In this document: one piece after another, positions 44,481 through 55,173 of the stretch | How the letters are laid out: each line of letters opens with the position of its first letter | Position numbering within the stretch: the stretch's first letter is position 1 | Assembly: GCF_000711885.1 (NCBI RefSeq) | Contig: NZ_KL543996.1 | Coordinates: forward strand, 44,061 to 108,060 | Origin: Chromobacterium haemolyticum DSM 19808 | GTDB taxonomy: Bacteria; Pseudomonadota; Gammaproteobacteria; Burkholderiales; Chromobacteriaceae | Length of the DNA stretch: 64,000 nucleotides | Direction: 5' to 3' | Notes under the pieces: model-generated | The model's database searches: none | Told to the model about the DNA's origin: nothing | What the model saw: the letters and a program-made list of their open reading frames with translations, nothing else | Program-made: the position numbers and the translations under genes

Positions 44481-45227
44481 ATGGCCGGCAAGCTGGTAAT
44501 TGGCAACTGGAAGATGAATACCCGCGCCGACAGCGCGCAGACGCTGTTGCAGGCGCTGCTGGCGGATGAGACGAGCAACCGCGATTGGGTGGGCGTGGCC
44601 GCGCCGGCCGTCTACTTGGCCGGCCTGGCGGAACGGCTGCGCGGTCAGCCGCTCCGGCTGTGCGCGCAGGATGTCAGCGCCTTCGATCAAGACGGCGCCT
44701 TCACCGGCGAAACCAGCGCCGCGATGCTGGCCGATATCGGCTGCGGCTACACTTTGGTGGGCCACTCGGAGCGCCGCCAGTATTTCGGCGAGAGCAACGC
44801 CGCTTTGTTGCGGAAGATGCGGAACGCCATCGCGGCCGGCCTGGTGCCGGTGCTGTGCGTGGGCGAGACCCTGGAAGAGCGGGAAGCCGGCCGTCAGCTC
44901 GAGGTGATTAGAGATCAGCTTGCGCTTCTGTCCGAGATAGACCATGGTGAATACGTTGTGGCTTATGAACCGGTCTGGGCGATCGGCACCGGCAAGGTGG
45001 CGACGCTGGCGCAAATCGCCGAAATCCACGGCGCGATCAAAAAATGGTGCTTGCAAAACGTCAAGGCCTCCGATAATATTCGCGTCCTCTACGGCGGCAG
45101 TGTCAAGGCAGAGAATGCCGAAGCGATTCTGGCGACTGAAAATGTCGACGGAGCCCTTGTTGGAGGGGCATCTCTGGACGCCGGTTCATTCAGGGCAATT
45201 TGCCAAGCCGCAGGAAAATTGATATAG
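44481..45227 (+). CDS. tpiA: Triosephosphate isomerase
   Basis: 248 residues, start ATG 44481 after GGGAGGCGGAA. Substrate Lys in VIGNWKMN, electrophile His in [10 protein letters not shown], and catalytic Glu in [14 protein letters not shown] are present, plus [10 protein letters not shown] for phosphate binding. It interconverts dihydroxyacetone phosphate and glyceraldehyde-3-phosphate. It is followed 1 bp later by secG, as in many betaproteobacteria. Confidence 0.96.
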   Translation: MAGKLVIGNWKMNTRADSAQTLLQALLADETSNRDWVGVAAPAVYLAGLAERLRGQPLRLCAQDVSAFDQDGAFTGETSAAMLADIGCGYTLVGHSERRQYFGESNAALLRKMRNAIAAGLVPVLCVGETLEEREAGRQLEVIRDQLALLSEIDHGEYVVAYEPVWAIGTGKVATLAQIAEIHGAIKKWCLQNVKASDNIRVLYGGSVKAENAEAILATENVDGALVGGASLDAGSFRAICQAAGKLI

Positions 45228-45228
45228 T

Positions 45229-45579
45229 ATGGAACTTATTAAGACGCTTATTTGGATCGTAAATCTCCTGTCTGCAGGGACTATTATCGTGCTGGTTTTG
45301 ATGCAGCACGGCAAGGGCGCGGACATGGGGGCGGCTTTCGGTAGCGGCTCTTCCGGTAGCTTGTTCGGCGCGTCTGGTTCTGCGAATTTCTTGAGTAGGA
45401 CAACCGCTGTCGCAGCGGCCGTGTTCTTCTCGACTTCCCTTGCTCTGGTTTTTCTGTCTGGGGGCGGAAAAAGCGATTTGGGCGTAATGGGAACCAAGGT
45501 TGAACAGGTTGCACCGCAAATCCCGGCCGGTGTGCCTAGCGATAAAGCTTCGGGTACGGCATCGAAAATACCGGAGTAA
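45229..45579 (+). CDS. secG: Preprotein translocase subunit SecG
   Basis: 116 residues. Two membrane helices (about 3-22 and 52-73) flank the family loop LVLMQHGKGADMGAAFGSGSSGSLFG. The C-terminal tail is short and polar. It assists SecYE protein export. It has no obvious Shine-Dalgarno and follows tpiA by a single base, so translation is probably coupled. The tRNA-Leu gene lies 17 bp downstream. Confidence 0.94.
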   Translation: MELIKTLIWIVNLLSAGTIIVLVLMQHGKGADMGAAFGSGSSGSLFGASGSANFLSRTTAVAAAVFFSTSLALVFLSGGGKSDLGVMGTKVEQVAPQIPAGVPSDKASGTASKIPE

Positions 45580-45596
45580 CAATTAAAGCTTGCTGT

Positions 45597-45681
45597 GCCG
45601 ACATGGTGAAATTGGTAGACACGCTATCTTGAGGGGGTAGTGGCGAAAGCTGTGTGAGTTCGAGTCTCACTGTCGGCACCA
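45597..45681 (+). tRNA. tRNA-Leu (anticodon GAG)
   Basis: 85 nt including an encoded CCA. The acceptor stem is GCCGACA/TGTCGGC. The D-arm contains AATTGGTAGAC, the anticodon stem-loop is CTATC-TTGAGGG-GGTAG (anticodon GAG), a long variable arm (class II) follows, and the T-loop is GTTCGAGTC. It decodes CUC/CUU. It is probably co-transcribed with tpiA-secG. Confidence 0.96.
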
Positions 45682-45688
45682 CCATTCA

Positions 45689-45722
45689 AAAACAGGCCAC
45701 CGGGACTCCGGTGGCCTGTTTT
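45689..45722 (+). terminator. Rho-independent terminator after tRNA-Leu
   Basis: AAAACAGGCCACCGG and CCGGTGGCCTGTTTT form a perfect 15-bp stem with a GACT loop and a T-rich 3' side. Confidence 0.93.
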
Positions 45723-45732
45723 ATTTGGAGCC

Positions 45733-45753
45733 AAAGGGGGGGTAACCCCCTTT
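45733..45753 (+). promoter_or_regulatory. Second hairpin in the nuoA leader
   Basis: AAAGGGGG pairs with CCCCCTTT around GGTAA and is followed by ATTTCG. It ends 22 bp before nuoA. It could be an attenuator or an mRNA-stabilising 5' structure. Confidence 0.45.
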
Positions 45754-45775
45754 ATTTCGTGGGGGTGTACGGGAA

Positions 45776-46132
45776 ATGCTGCAAAATTACTTTCCCATTC
45801 TGCTGTTTGTCATGGTCGGACTGTTGGTCGGCGTAGGCCCTATTTTATTGGGCAAACTGCTGGCTCCCAATCGTCCCGATCCTGAGAAACTGTCTCCGTA
45901 TGAGTGCGGCTTCGAGGCTTTCGAAGACGCTCGCATGAAGTTTGACGTCCGCTATTATCTGATAGCCATCCTCTTCATCCTGTTCGACCTAGAGGTCGCC
46001 TTCCTGCTGCCGTGGGCCGTGGTGTTGAAGGAGTTGGGGACTTATGGTCTGGGCGTCATGGTGGAGTTCCTGGGCGTGTTGACCCTGGGCTTCGTCTACA
46101 TGTGGAAAAAAGGAGCTCTGGAATGGGAGTAG
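45776..46132 (+). CDS. nuoA: NADH-quinone oxidoreductase subunit A
   Basis: 118 residues, three membrane helices. Conserved [43 protein letters not shown]-type segments identify it; the acidic residues and the loop Cys (YECGFE) sit at the quinone-side interface. It is the first gene of a nuoA-N operon encoding proton-pumping complex I. Its last bases overlap nuoB by 10 bp. Confidence 0.96.
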   Translation: MLQNYFPILLFVMVGLLVGVGPILLGKLLAPNRPDPEKLSPYECGFEAFEDARMKFDVRYYLIAILFILFDLEVAFLLPWAVVLKELGTYGLGVMVEFLGVLTLGFVYMWKKGALEWE

Positions 46133-46599
46133 AAGGTATTCTGGAGAAAGGGTTTGTCACCACAACGGCTGACAAGCTCATCAATTACACCCGAACCGGT
46201 TCGCTGTGGCCGATGACCTTTGGTCTGGCCTGTTGCGCGGTGGAGATGATGCATGCCGGCGCGGCGCGTTACGATCTGGACCGTTTCGGCATCGTGTTCC
46301 GTCCCAGCCCGCGCCAGTCCGATCTGATGATCGTGGCCGGCACGCTGTGCAACAAGATGGCTCCGGCCCTGCGCAAGGTTTACGACCAGATGGCCGAGCC
46401 TCGCTGGGTGATCTCGATGGGGTCCTGTGCCAACGGCGGCGGCTATTACCATTATTCCTATTCAGTCGTGCGAGGCTGCGACCGCATTGTGCCGGTCGAC
46501 GTCTACGTGCCCGGCTGTCCGCCAACTGCAGAGGCCTTGCTGTACGGCATCATTCAGCTGCAGAACAAGATCAAACGCACCAACACCATCGCCCGCTAA
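46123..46599 (+). CDS. nuoB: NADH-quinone oxidoreductase subunit B
   Basis: 158 residues from ATG 46123 ([15 protein letters not shown]), behind AAAGGAGCTCTGGA. The N2 cluster ligands are visible: adjacent Cys pair in [11 protein letters not shown], Cys in [15 protein letters not shown] and Cys in [13 protein letters not shown]. It carries the terminal Fe-S cluster that reduces quinone. Confidence 0.97.
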   Translation: MGVEGILEKGFVTTTADKLINYTRTGSLWPMTFGLACCAVEMMHAGAARYDLDRFGIVFRPSPRQSDLMIVAGTLCNKMAPALRKVYDQMAEPRWVISMGSCANGGGYYHYSYSVVRGCDRIVPVDVYVPGCPPTAEALLYGIIQLQNKIKRTNTIAR

Positions 46600-46610
46600 G
46601 GTAGAAACTT

Positions 46611-47207
46611 ATGGCCTCCAAGAAAATGGAAGCGTTAGGGTCGGCTGTGCAGCAGGCGCTGGGCGACAAGCTCGTGCAAAGCACGCTGGCTCTGGAAGAG
46701 CTGACCATTGTATGCAAGGCGGCGGATCTGATCGCCGTGGCGACCACGCTGCGCGACCACGCCGACCTGTCTTTTGAGCAATGCATCGATTTGTGCGGTG
46801 TGGACTACAGCGCGTACCGCGACGAGGTATGGGACGGTCCGCGCTTCGCCGTGGTCTACCATCTGCTGTCGGTCAAGCACAATCAGCGCATCCGCCTGCG
46901 CGTGTTCGCCGAAGACGACGCCTTCCCGGTGGTCGCTTCGGTCGTGGGCGTCTGGAGCGGCGCCAACTGGTTCGAGCGCGAGGCGTTCGACCTGTTCGGC
47001 ATCGTTTTCGACGGCCATCCTGACCTGCGCCGCATCCTGACCGACTACGGCTTCGTCGGCCATCCGTTCCGCAAGGACTTCCCGCTGTCCGGTCACGTGG
47101 AAATGCGTTACGACCCGACACAACAGCGCGTGATTTATCAGCCGGTGACCATTGAGCCGCGTGAAATTACGCCGCGCATCATTCGCGAGGAGAACTACGG
47201 TGGCTGA
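46611..47207 (+). CDS. nuoC: NADH-quinone oxidoreductase subunit C
   Basis: 198 residues, the 30-kDa subunit family. Diagnostic segment [38 protein letters not shown] is present in pieces around residues 124-162. It is separate from NuoD here, not fused as in enterobacteria. Its stop overlaps the GTG of nuoD by 8 bp. Confidence 0.96.
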   Translation: MASKKMEALGSAVQQALGDKLVQSTLALEELTIVCKAADLIAVATTLRDHADLSFEQCIDLCGVDYSAYRDEVWDGPRFAVVYHLLSVKHNQRIRLRVFAEDDAFPVVASVVGVWSGANWFEREAFDLFGIVFDGHPDLRRILTDYGFVGHPFRKDFPLSGHVEMRYDPTQQRVIYQPVTIEPREITPRIIREENYGG

Positions 47208-48453
47208 AATCCGTAACTACACCCTCAACTTCGGCCCGCAACACCCTGCCGCTCACGGTGTGTTGCGTCTGGTGCTGGAACTGGACGGCGAAGTCGTCCA
47301 GCGCGCGGACCCGCATATCGGCCTGCTGCATCGCGGCACCGAGAAGCTGGCCGAGAGCAAGACCTTCATTCAGTCGCTGCCTTACATGGACCGTCTCGAC
47401 TACGTGTCCATGATGTGCAACGAGCACGCGTACTGTCTGTCCATCGAGAAGCTGCTGGGCATCGAAGTGCCTGAGCGCGCGCAATACATCCGCGTGATGT
47501 TCGCCGAGATCACCCGCCTGCTGAACCACTTGCTGTGGATTGGCGCGCATGGTCTCGACATCGGCGCGATGACCGTATTCCTGTACGCCTTCCGCGAACG
47601 CGAAGACTTGATGGACTGCTACGAAGCGGTGTCCGGCGCGCGTCTGCACGCGGCCTACTTCCGTCCCGGCGGCGTGTATCGCGATCTGCCGGACAGCATG
47701 CCGCAGTACACCGTCTCCAAGATCAAGAACGCCCGCGAACTGGCCCGCCTGAACGAAGGCCGCCAGGGTTCGCTGCTGGACTTCATCGACGATTTCACCA
47801 AGCGTTTCCCGACTTATGTCGACGAATACGAGACTTTGCTGACCGACAACCGCATCTGGAAGCAGCGCACCGTCGGCATCGGCGTGGTGTCGCCCGAGCG
47901 CGCGCTGAACCTGGGCCTGACCGGTCCGATGCTGCGCGGCTCCGGCATCGCCTGGGATTTGCGCAAGAAGCAGCCCTACGATGTGTATTCCAAGCTGGAC
48001 TTCGATATTCCCGTCGGCGTCAACGGCGATTGCTACGACCGCTACCTGGTGCGCATCGAAGAGATGCGCCAGTCCAACCGCATCATCCGCCAGTGCGTGG
48101 AATGGCTGCGTAAGAATCCGGGCCCGGTGATCACCGACAACCATAAAGTGGCGCCGCCTTCGCGCGAAGGCATGAAGGCCAATATGGAAGACCTGATCCA
48201 CCACTTCAAACTGTTTACCGAAGGCATGCATGTGCCGGAGGGCGAGGCCTACGTGGGCACCGAGCACCCGAAAGGCGAGTTCGGCGTCTATCTGGTGTCC
48301 GACGGCGCAAACAAGCCGTACCGCATGAAGATTCGCGCGCCCGGCTACGCCCACCTTGCGGCGCTGGACGAGATGGCCAAGGGCCATATGATCGCCGACG
48401 TGGTGGCCATCATCGGTACGCAGGATATCGTGTTTGGGGAGATTGACCGCTGA
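47200..48453 (+). CDS. nuoD: NADH-quinone oxidoreductase subunit D
   Basis: 417 residues from GTG 47200 ([19 protein letters not shown]), behind GAGGAGAACTACG; longer in-frame extensions fall inside nuoC. The 49-kDa motifs [34 protein letters not shown] and the C-terminal [14 protein letters not shown] are present. It lines the quinone pocket with NuoB. Stop and nuoE start overlap (TGATG). Confidence 0.97.
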   Translation: MAEIRNYTLNFGPQHPAAHGVLRLVLELDGEVVQRADPHIGLLHRGTEKLAESKTFIQSLPYMDRLDYVSMMCNEHAYCLSIEKLLGIEVPERAQYIRVMFAEITRLLNHLLWIGAHGLDIGAMTVFLYAFREREDLMDCYEAVSGARLHAAYFRPGGVYRDLPDSMPQYTVSKIKNARELARLNEGRQGSLLDFIDDFTKRFPTYVDEYETLLTDNRIWKQRTVGIGVVSPERALNLGLTGPMLRGSGIAWDLRKKQPYDVYSKLDFDIPVGVNGDCYDRYLVRIEEMRQSNRIIRQCVEWLRKNPGPVITDNHKVAPPSREGMKANMEDLIHHFKLFTEGMHVPEGEAYVGTEHPKGEFGVYLVSDGANKPYRMKIRAPGYAHLAALDEMAKGHMIADVVAIIGTQDIVFGEIDR

Positions 48454-48953
48454 TGCTGTCCGCTGAATCGCTAGCCAAAATCGATCGCGAAGTCGCCAAA
48501 TATCCCGCAGACCAGAAACGGTCCGCGGTGATGGGCGCCTTGCGCATCGCGCTGACTGAACGTCGCGAAGCGGGCTCCGCTCCGGAGGAGCGTTGCCTGA
48601 ATACCGAGGTGATCGAATTCGTCGCCAACTACCTGCAGATTCCGCCGGTAGCCGCTTACGAAGTCGCCACTTTCTACAATATGTACGACATGAAGCCGGT
48701 TGGGCAGTACAAGATCACTGTCTGCACCAACTTGCCCTGTGCCTTGTCCGGCGGCGTCAACGCGGCTGAGTACATCTCCAAGAAGCTGGGCATCGCCATC
48801 GGCGAAACCAGCGCGGACGGCAAGTACACCTTGCTGGAAGGGGAGTGCATGGGGGCCTGTGGCGACGCGCCGGTCTTGCTGGTCAACAACCACAAGATGT
48901 GCAGCTTCATGACGCCCGAAGCAATCGATAAGAAACTGGCGGAGCTGAAATAA
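48453..48953 (+). CDS. nuoE: NADH-quinone oxidoreductase subunit E
   Basis: 166 residues. The thioredoxin-like 2Fe-2S (N1a) ligands are in [10 protein letters not shown] and [15 protein letters not shown]. It forms the NADH dehydrogenase module with NuoF and NuoG. Its stop overlaps the nuoF start by one base. Confidence 0.96.
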   Translation: MLSAESLAKIDREVAKYPADQKRSAVMGALRIALTERREAGSAPEERCLNTEVIEFVANYLQIPPVAAYEVATFYNMYDMKPVGQYKITVCTNLPCALSGGVNAAEYISKKLGIAIGETSADGKYTLLEGECMGACGDAPVLLVNNHKMCSFMTPEAIDKKLAELK

Positions 48954-50248
48954 TGGCAATCTTCGTCAATGGCGTGATTTTCGATGGCGTCGACACTTCC
49001 GATCCCAATTGCTGGCAACTGAGCGCCTACGAGGCGCGCGGCGGCTACCAGGCGCTGCGCCGCATTCTGGACAGCAAGATGGCCCAGGAAGACGTGATCG
49101 CCGAAGTGAAAAACTCCGGCCTGCGCGGCCGCGGCGGCGCGGGTTTCCCCACCGGCCTGAAGTGGAGCTTCATGCCGCGTTCGTTCCCGGGCGACAAATA
49201 CGTCGTTTGCAATACCGACGAGGGCGAGCCGGGCACCTTCAAGGACCGCGACATCCTGCGCTTCAATCCGCATTCGCTGATCGAAGGCATGATCATCGCC
49301 GGTTACGCGATGGGCACCAAGGCCGGCTACAACTACATCCACGGTGAAATCTTCGCCGAATACGAGCGTTTCGAAGAAGCGCTGGATGAGGCGCGCAAAG
49401 CGGGTCTGCTGGGACAGAACATTCTGGGCTCCGGCTTCAACTTCGACCTGTTCGCCCATCATGGCTACGGCGCCTACATCTGCGGCGAGGAAACCGCGCT
49501 GCTGGAGTCGCTGGAAGGCAAGAAGGGACAACCGCGTTTCAAGCCGCCGTTCCCGGCCAGCTTCGGCCTGTACGGCAAGCCGACCACCATCAACAACACC
49601 GAATCGTTCGCCTCGGTGCCCTTCATTATCCGCGACGGCGCGCAGCCGTTCCTGGAAAAGGGCAAGCCGAACAACGGCGGCACCAAGCTGTTCTCGGTCT
49701 CCGGCCATGTGAACCGTCCGGGCAACTACGAGATCCCGCTGGGCACTCCGTTCTCCGAGCTGCTGGAAATGGCCGGCGGCATGCGCGACGGCAAGAAGCT
49801 CAAGGCGGTGATTCCGGGCGGTTCGTCCGCCCCCATTCTGCCCGCCGACGTCATGATGCAATGCACGATGGACTACGACAGCATCGCCAAAGCCGGCTCG
49901 ATGCTGGGTTCCGGCGCTGTCATCGTGATGAATGAAGACGTGTGCATGATCAAGGCGCTGGAGCGTCTGGCCTACTTCTACCACGAAGAATCCTGCGGCC
50001 AGTGCACGCCGTGCCGAGAAGGCACCGGTTGGCTGTACCGTGTGATCCACCGCATCGCCAACGGCCAGGGCCGTCCGGGCGATCTGGAGCTTCTGGATTC
50101 CGTGGGCAACAACATGGCGGGCCGCACTATCTGTGCGCTGGCCGACGCCGCCGTGTTCCCGGTTCGCAGTTTCACCAAGCATTTCCGTCACGAGTTCGAG
50201 TACGCGATCGAACACGGAAAGACCTTGGTGGACCACAAATGGTGTTGA
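48953..50248 (+). CDS. nuoF: NADH-quinone oxidoreductase subunit F
   Basis: 431 residues. NADH/FMN motifs [18 protein letters not shown] and [15 protein letters not shown] are clear, followed by the 4Fe-4S (N3) ligands [15 protein letters not shown] with a fourth Cys in [11 protein letters not shown]. It oxidises NADH and passes electrons to the Fe-S chain. Confidence 0.97.
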   Translation: MAIFVNGVIFDGVDTSDPNCWQLSAYEARGGYQALRRILDSKMAQEDVIAEVKNSGLRGRGGAGFPTGLKWSFMPRSFPGDKYVVCNTDEGEPGTFKDRDILRFNPHSLIEGMIIAGYAMGTKAGYNYIHGEIFAEYERFEEALDEARKAGLLGQNILGSGFNFDLFAHHGYGAYICGEETALLESLEGKKGQPRFKPPFPASFGLYGKPTTINNTESFASVPFIIRDGAQPFLEKGKPNNGGTKLFSVSGHVNRPGNYEIPLGTPFSELLEMAGGMRDGKKLKAVIPGGSSAPILPADVMMQCTMDYDSIAKAGSMLGSGAVIVMNEDVCMIKALERLAYFYHEESCGQCTPCREGTGWLYRVIHRIANGQGRPGDLELLDSVGNNMAGRTICALADAAVFPVRSFTKHFRHEFEYAIEHGKTLVDHKWC

Positions 50249-50251
50249 GCG

Positions 50252-52582
50252 ATGCTTGAAATCGAAATCGACGGAAAAAAACTGACGGTCCCGCAAGGCA
50301 GCACCGTCATGGAAGCGGCCCACTCGGTGGGCACGTACATTCCGCACTTCTGCTACCACAAGAAGCTGTCCATCGCGGCCAACTGCCGCATGTGCCTGGT
50401 GGAAGTGGAGAAGGCGCCCAAGCCGTTGCCGGCTTGCGCCACCCCGGTGACCGACGGCATGAAGGTCCATACCCACTCCGACATGGCCAAGAAGGCCCAG
50501 GCGGGCGTGATGGAGTTCCTGCTGATCAACCACCCGCTGGATTGCCCGATCTGCGACCAAGGCGGCGAATGCCAGCTGCAGGATCTGGCCGTGGGCTACG
50601 GCAACTCCTCCTCGCGCTATCAGGAAGAAAAGCGCGTGGTGGTGGGCAAGGACATGGGCCCGCTGGTCTCGGCGGAAGAAATGTCGCGCTGCATTCACTG
50701 CACACGCTGCGTGCGCTTTACCGAGGAAGTCGGCGGCTTCCAGGAAATCGGCATGGCTCATCGCGGCGAGTTCTCCGAGATTCTGCCCTTCCTCGGCAAG
50801 ACCGTGGATTCGGAAATCTCCGGCAACGTCATCGATCTGTGCCCGGTGGGCGCGCTGACCTCCAAGCCGTTCCGCTACAGCACCCGCGCCTGGGAGCTGT
50901 CGCGCCGCAAATCGGTCAGCCCGCACGACGGCCTGGGCTCCAACCTGATCGTTCAGGTCAAGAGCAATGAAGTGATGCGCGTGCTGCCGCTGGAAAATGA
51001 AGCCATCAACGAGTGCTGGATCGCCGACCGCGACCGCTTCTCCTACGAGGGCTTGAACTCGGCCGAGCGTCTGAAGCAGCCGATGATCAAGTTTGACGGC
51101 AAGTGGCACGAAACCGATTGGGAGACCGCGCTCAATTACGTGGTCAAGGGCCTGAACGGCGTGTCCGCCGATCACGGCAAGGACGCCATCGCTTTCCTGA
51201 CCAGCCCGCACTCCACCACCGAAGAGCTGTATCTGGCGCAGAAGCTGGCGCGCGCCTTCGGCGTGGAAAGCATTGATTACCGCCTGCGCCGCAGCGACTT
51301 CGCCGCCGATGCGGCCAAGCAGGGCGCGGAATGGCTGGGCTCCAGCATTTCCGATCTGGCCGCGGCCAAGTCGGTACTGGTGGTGGGCTCCACGCTGCGC
51401 AAGGAACAGCCTCTGCTGACTTCGCGCCTCCGCTCAGCGGCCAAAAAAGGCAGCGAGCTTAATATTATCCACGTCGCCGACGACGACCTGCTGATCAAGA
51501 TCAACGCCAAGCTGATCGTGTCGCCGCTGGCGCTGGTCAACGGCTTCGCTCAGGTGCTGAAGGCTGTGGCGGAAATCAAGGGCGGTGAAACCTCCGTTGA
51601 TCTGTCCGCGGTGGAAGTCTCCGCCGAGGCGCGCCGCATCGCCGAAAGCCTGAGCGGCGCAGAAACCGCCGCCGTGGTGCTGGGCAATGTGGCTCAGCAT
51701 CATCCGGCGTTCAGCCAGCTGCTGTCCGTGGCGCAGGAGATTTCGCGCCTGAGCGGCGCCAGCTTCGGCGTGCTGTCCGAGGCCGCCAACAGCGTGGGCG
51801 CGGAACTGGCGGGCGCGCTGCCGCAAGGCGCGGGCGCCAATGCCGCCGCGATGATCGCGCAGCCGAAGAAGGCTTACGTGCTGCTGAACACCGAAGTCGA
51901 GTTCGACAGCTACAACCCGCAGGCCGCCGTCGCGGCGATGAAGCAGGCCGCCACCGTGATCGCGTTGACCGCGTTCAAGGGTCAGGGCTTGCTGGATTAC
52001 GCCGACGTGCTGCTGCCGATCGCGCCGTTCTCCGAAACCGCCGGTTCCTTCGTGAATATGGAAGGCAAGCTGCAGCCGTTCAACGGCGTGGTGCGTCCGT
52101 TGGGCGAAGCGCGCCCGGCCTGGAAAGTGCTGCGGGTACTGGGCAATATGCTGAATCTGTCCGGCTTTGAGTTCAACAGCGCCGAGGAAGTACGCGCCGA
52201 GCTGTTGGCCAAGGGCGACATCGCCGCGCGTCTGAACAACGCGCTGAGCCAGCTGAACGTCGCCGCTACCGCTGCTGCCGGTCTGAGCCGTATCGGCGAA
52301 GTGCCGCTGTATCAGGCCGACGCCATCTGCCGCCGCGCCAAGTCGCTGCAACAGACCCGCGATGCGGCCGAGCCGGTGGCTTCCGCTCACAGCGGCCTGC
52401 TGCAGAAGCTGGGCATTGCCGTCGACAGCACCGCATTGCTGAGCCAGGGTTCCGGCCAGGCGCGCGTGCGCATCGTCGCCGACGACCGCCTGCCGCAGGA
52501 TACGGTCCGCATCGCCACCGCTCACGCGGCCACGCTGGCGCTGGGCGGCATGTTCGACGCTATCGAGATCACCCAGGGGTAA
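50252..52582 (+). CDS. nuoG: NADH-quinone oxidoreductase subunit G
   Basis: 776 residues. N-terminal 2Fe-2S ferredoxin (FCYHKKLSIAANCRMCLVEV, LPACATPV), the His-Cys 4Fe-4S site (HPLDCPICDQGGECQLQD) and a second 4Fe-4S site (CIHCTRCVRF, CPVGALTSKPF), then a degenerate molybdopterin-oxidoreductase fold. It starts 3 bp after nuoF. The C-terminal half is Ala-rich and more variable, as usual in this family. Confidence 0.96.
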   Translation: MLEIEIDGKKLTVPQGSTVMEAAHSVGTYIPHFCYHKKLSIAANCRMCLVEVEKAPKPLPACATPVTDGMKVHTHSDMAKKAQAGVMEFLLINHPLDCPICDQGGECQLQDLAVGYGNSSSRYQEEKRVVVGKDMGPLVSAEEMSRCIHCTRCVRFTEEVGGFQEIGMAHRGEFSEILPFLGKTVDSEISGNVIDLCPVGALTSKPFRYSTRAWELSRRKSVSPHDGLGSNLIVQVKSNEVMRVLPLENEAINECWIADRDRFSYEGLNSAERLKQPMIKFDGKWHETDWETALNYVVKGLNGVSADHGKDAIAFLTSPHSTTEELYLAQKLARAFGVESIDYRLRRSDFAADAAKQGAEWLGSSISDLAAAKSVLVVGSTLRKEQPLLTSRLRSAAKKGSELNIIHVADDDLLIKINAKLIVSPLALVNGFAQVLKAVAEIKGGETSVDLSAVEVSAEARRIAESLSGAETAAVVLGNVAQHHPAFSQLLSVAQEISRLSGASFGVLSEAANSVGAELAGALPQGAGANAAAMIAQPKKAYVLLNTEVEFDSYNPQAAVAAMKQAATVIALTAFKGQGLLDYADVLLPIAPFSETAGSFVNMEGKLQPFNGVVRPLGEARPAWKVLRVLGNMLNLSGFEFNSAEEVRAELLAKGDIAARLNNALSQLNVAATAAAGLSRIGEVPLYQADAICRRAKSLQQTRDAAEPVASAHSGLLQKLGIAVDSTALLSQGSGQARVRIVADDRLPQDTVRIATAHAATLALGGMFDAIEITQG

Positions 52583-52585
52583 AGC

Positions 52586-53632
52586 ATGGAGTTCTTGCAA
52601 GGTATTCTTGGCACTGACGCGGGGCTCGTGGTTTGGACCCTGTTGAAGATCATCGCCATCGTATTGCCGATGCTGCTGTGCGTCGCCTACCTGACCTATG
52701 CCGAGCGCAAGGTCATCGGCTTCATGCAGATCCGCATCGGCCCCAACCGGGTAGGCCCGCTGGGCCTGCTGCAGCCCATCGCCGACGCGGTCAAGCTGCT
52801 GATGAAGGAAATCATCCTGCCCACCAACTCCAGCAAGGGCCTGTTCCTGCTGGCGCCGGTGCTGTCCATCGCTCCGGCGTTGGCGGCCTGGGCGGTGATT
52901 CCCTTCACCGACAAGCTGGTGCTGGCCAACGTCAACGCCTCGCTGCTCTACATCCTGGCGCTGACCTCGATGGGGGTTTACGGCGTGATCATCGCCGGCT
53001 GGGCGGGCAACTCCAAGTACTCCTTCCTCGGCGCCATGCGTTCCGCCGCTCAGATCGTGTCTTACGAACTGGCGATGGGCTTCGCGCTGATCGGCGTGCT
53101 GATGGTGTCCAGCAGCCTGAACCTGGTGGAGATCGTCCAGCAGCAAGGGCAGGGCATGGCGGGCGGTTCCGTGCTGTCGTGGAACTGGCTGCCGCTGTTC
53201 CCGCTGTTCGTGGTCTACCTGATTTCCGGCGTGGCCGAAACCAACCGCGCGCCGTTTGACGTGGCCGAGGGCGAATCCGAGATCGTGGCCGGTTTCCACG
53301 TTGAGTACTCGGGCATGGCCTTCGCCATCTTCTTCCTGGCCGAATACGCCAACATGATTCTGGTTGCCGCGCTGACCTCGCTGCTGTTCCTCGGCGGCTG
53401 GCTGTCGCCGTTCCCGGCGTCCTGGGGCATTCTGGGCGCGGGCGGTTTCTTCTGGCTGGCGCTCAAGGTAGCCATGGTGCTGTTCTGCTTCCTGTGGTTC
53501 CGCGCCACCTTCCCGCGTTATCGCTATGACCAAATCATGCGTCTGGGCTGGAAGGTGTTCATCCCGGTGACCCTGGTGTGGATCCTGGTGGTGGGCGTCT
53601 GGATGATGACCCCGCTGTCCTTGTGGCACTGA
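52586..53632 (+). CDS. nuoH: NADH-quinone oxidoreductase subunit H
   Basis: 348 residues, eight membrane helices. Quinone-tunnel motifs [25 protein letters not shown] and [20 protein letters not shown] are intact. It links the hydrophilic arm to the membrane arm. It is separated from nuoG by 3 bp. Confidence 0.97.
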   Translation: MEFLQGILGTDAGLVVWTLLKIIAIVLPMLLCVAYLTYAERKVIGFMQIRIGPNRVGPLGLLQPIADAVKLLMKEIILPTNSSKGLFLLAPVLSIAPALAAWAVIPFTDKLVLANVNASLLYILALTSMGVYGVIIAGWAGNSKYSFLGAMRSAAQIVSYELAMGFALIGVLMVSSSLNLVEIVQQQGQGMAGGSVLSWNWLPLFPLFVVYLISGVAETNRAPFDVAEGESEIVAGFHVEYSGMAFAIFFLAEYANMILVAALTSLLFLGGWLSPFPASWGILGAGGFFWLALKVAMVLFCFLWFRATFPRYRYDQIMRLGWKVFIPVTLVWILVVGVWMMTPLSLWH

Positions 53633-53651
53633 GACGGGGATAGGTGAAAAG

Positions 53652-54140
53652 ATGAATTCGATCCGAAACTTTTTCAAGACCTTCCTGCTGGTGGAGCTGG
53701 TCAAGGGCCTGATGGTCACTGGCCGCTACTTCTTCGCCCGCAAGATCACGGTTCAGTTCCCCGAAGAGAAGACGCCGATTTCGCCGCGCTTCCGCGGCCT
53801 GCACGCTCAGCGCCGCTACGCCAACGGCGAAGAACGCTGCATCGCCTGCAAGCTGTGCGAGGCGGTGTGCCCGGCGATGGCGATCAGCATCGAGTCCGAA
53901 CAGCGCGATGACGGCACCCGCCGCACCACGCGCTACGACATCGATCTGACCAAGTGCATCTTCTGCGGCTTCTGCGAGGAAGCCTGTCCGGTGGACGCCA
54001 TCGTGGAAACCCACATCTTCGAATACCACGGCGAAAAACGTGGCGATCTGTACTACACCAAGCCGATGCTGCTGGCGATCGGCGACAAGTACGAAGCCGA
54101 GATCGCCGCCAACAAGGCGGCCGACGCCAAGTATCGCTAA
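53652..54140 (+). CDS. nuoI: NADH-quinone oxidoreductase subunit I
   Basis: 162 residues with two 4Fe-4S ferredoxin motifs, [16 protein letters not shown] and [16 protein letters not shown]. It carries clusters N6a and N6b between NuoG and NuoB. Confidence 0.97.
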   Translation: MNSIRNFFKTFLLVELVKGLMVTGRYFFARKITVQFPEEKTPISPRFRGLHAQRRYANGEERCIACKLCEAVCPAMAISIESEQRDDGTRRTTRYDIDLTKCIFCGFCEEACPVDAIVETHIFEYHGEKRGDLYYTKPMLLAIGDKYEAEIAANKAADAKYR

Positions 54141-54149
54141 GGGGGGGTC

Positions 54150-54809
54150 ATGAACTTCACAATGTTTGTCTTCTATGTTCTGTCCGCCATCCTGGTGTTC
54201 GCGGGTATCCGCGTGGTGACGGCCAAGAACCCGATTCACGCCGCACTGTTCCTGGTGCTGGCCTTCTTCAACAGCGCCGGTCTGTGGCTGCTGATGGAGG
54301 CCGAGTTCCTGGCCATCACCCTCGTGGTGGTGTATGTGGGCGCGGTGATGGTGTTGTTCCTGTTTGTGGTGATGATGCTGGACATCAACATCGAGAAACT
54401 GCGCGAGGGCTTCTGGAAGAATCTTCCGGTCGCGGCCGCCGTCGGCATCATCATGGTGTTTGAAATGGCGATGATTCTGGCCAGCCCCAGCGCCAGGCTT
54501 GACGCCTACCAGGCCGCCGCGCCGCTGGCGGCCGACTTCAGCAACGTCAAAGTGCTGGGGCGTCAGCTGTACACCACTTATCTGCTGCCTTTCGAAGTGG
54601 CGGCGGTGGTGCTGCTGCTGGCCATGGTGGCCGCCATCGGCCTGACCATGCGCAGCCGTAAGGACACCAAGGCGATCGATCCGGCGCTGCAGGTCAAGGT
54701 CAAGCGCAACGACCGCGTGCGACTGGTGAAAATGCAGGCCGAACAGCCTGCTGAAGAATCCACGGTGGAGGAGGCCTCCGAGGCCGAATCCGGTAAGCAA
54801 CAGGCCTGA
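54150..54809 (+). CDS. nuoJ: NADH-quinone oxidoreductase subunit J
   Basis: 219 residues, five helices, then an acidic/polar cytoplasmic tail ([18 protein letters not shown]). [22 protein letters not shown] and [18 protein letters not shown] match NuoJ. AGGGGGGGTC precedes the ATG. Confidence 0.95.
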   Translation: MNFTMFVFYVLSAILVFAGIRVVTAKNPIHAALFLVLAFFNSAGLWLLMEAEFLAITLVVVYVGAVMVLFLFVVMMLDINIEKLREGFWKNLPVAAAVGIIMVFEMAMILASPSARLDAYQAAAPLAADFSNVKVLGRQLYTTYLLPFEVAAVVLLLAMVAAIGLTMRSRKDTKAIDPALQVKVKRNDRVRLVKMQAEQPAEESTVEEASEAESGKQQA

Positions 54810-54835
54810 CGGCCAATCAACATAAGGGAGGAAAT

Positions 54836-55141
54836 GTGCTGACACTGACTCACTTCCTGGTGCTGGCCGCAATCCTGTTTGCCATCGGCGTGCTAGGCGT
54901 TTTCCTGAACCGGAAAAATCTGATCGTGCTGCTGATGGCCATCGAGCTGATGCTGCTCGCGGTGAACTTCAATTTCATCGCGTTCTCGCATTACCTGTCG
55001 GATACGGCGGGCCAGATCTTCGTATTCTTCATCCTGACGGTGGCTGCGGCCGAAGCCGCGATCGGTCTCGCCATTCTGGTGGTGCTGTTCCGCAATCTGC
55101 GCACCATCAACGTTGAAGACTTGGGCAGCCTCAAAGGCTAA
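54836..55141 (+). CDS. nuoK: NADH-quinone oxidoreductase subunit K
   Basis: 101 residues from GTG 54836, placed directly after AGGGAGGAAAT; the ATG at 54834 is out of frame. Three helices carry the buried glutamates in [16 protein letters not shown] and [12 protein letters not shown] used in proton pumping. Confidence 0.96.
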   Translation: MLTLTHFLVLAAILFAIGVLGVFLNRKNLIVLLMAIELMLLAVNFNFIAFSHYLSDTAGQIFVFFILTVAAAEAAIGLAILVVLFRNLRTINVEDLGSLKG

Positions 55142-55173
55142 GGCAAACCGGAACCTACACAAAGCACACAAGC

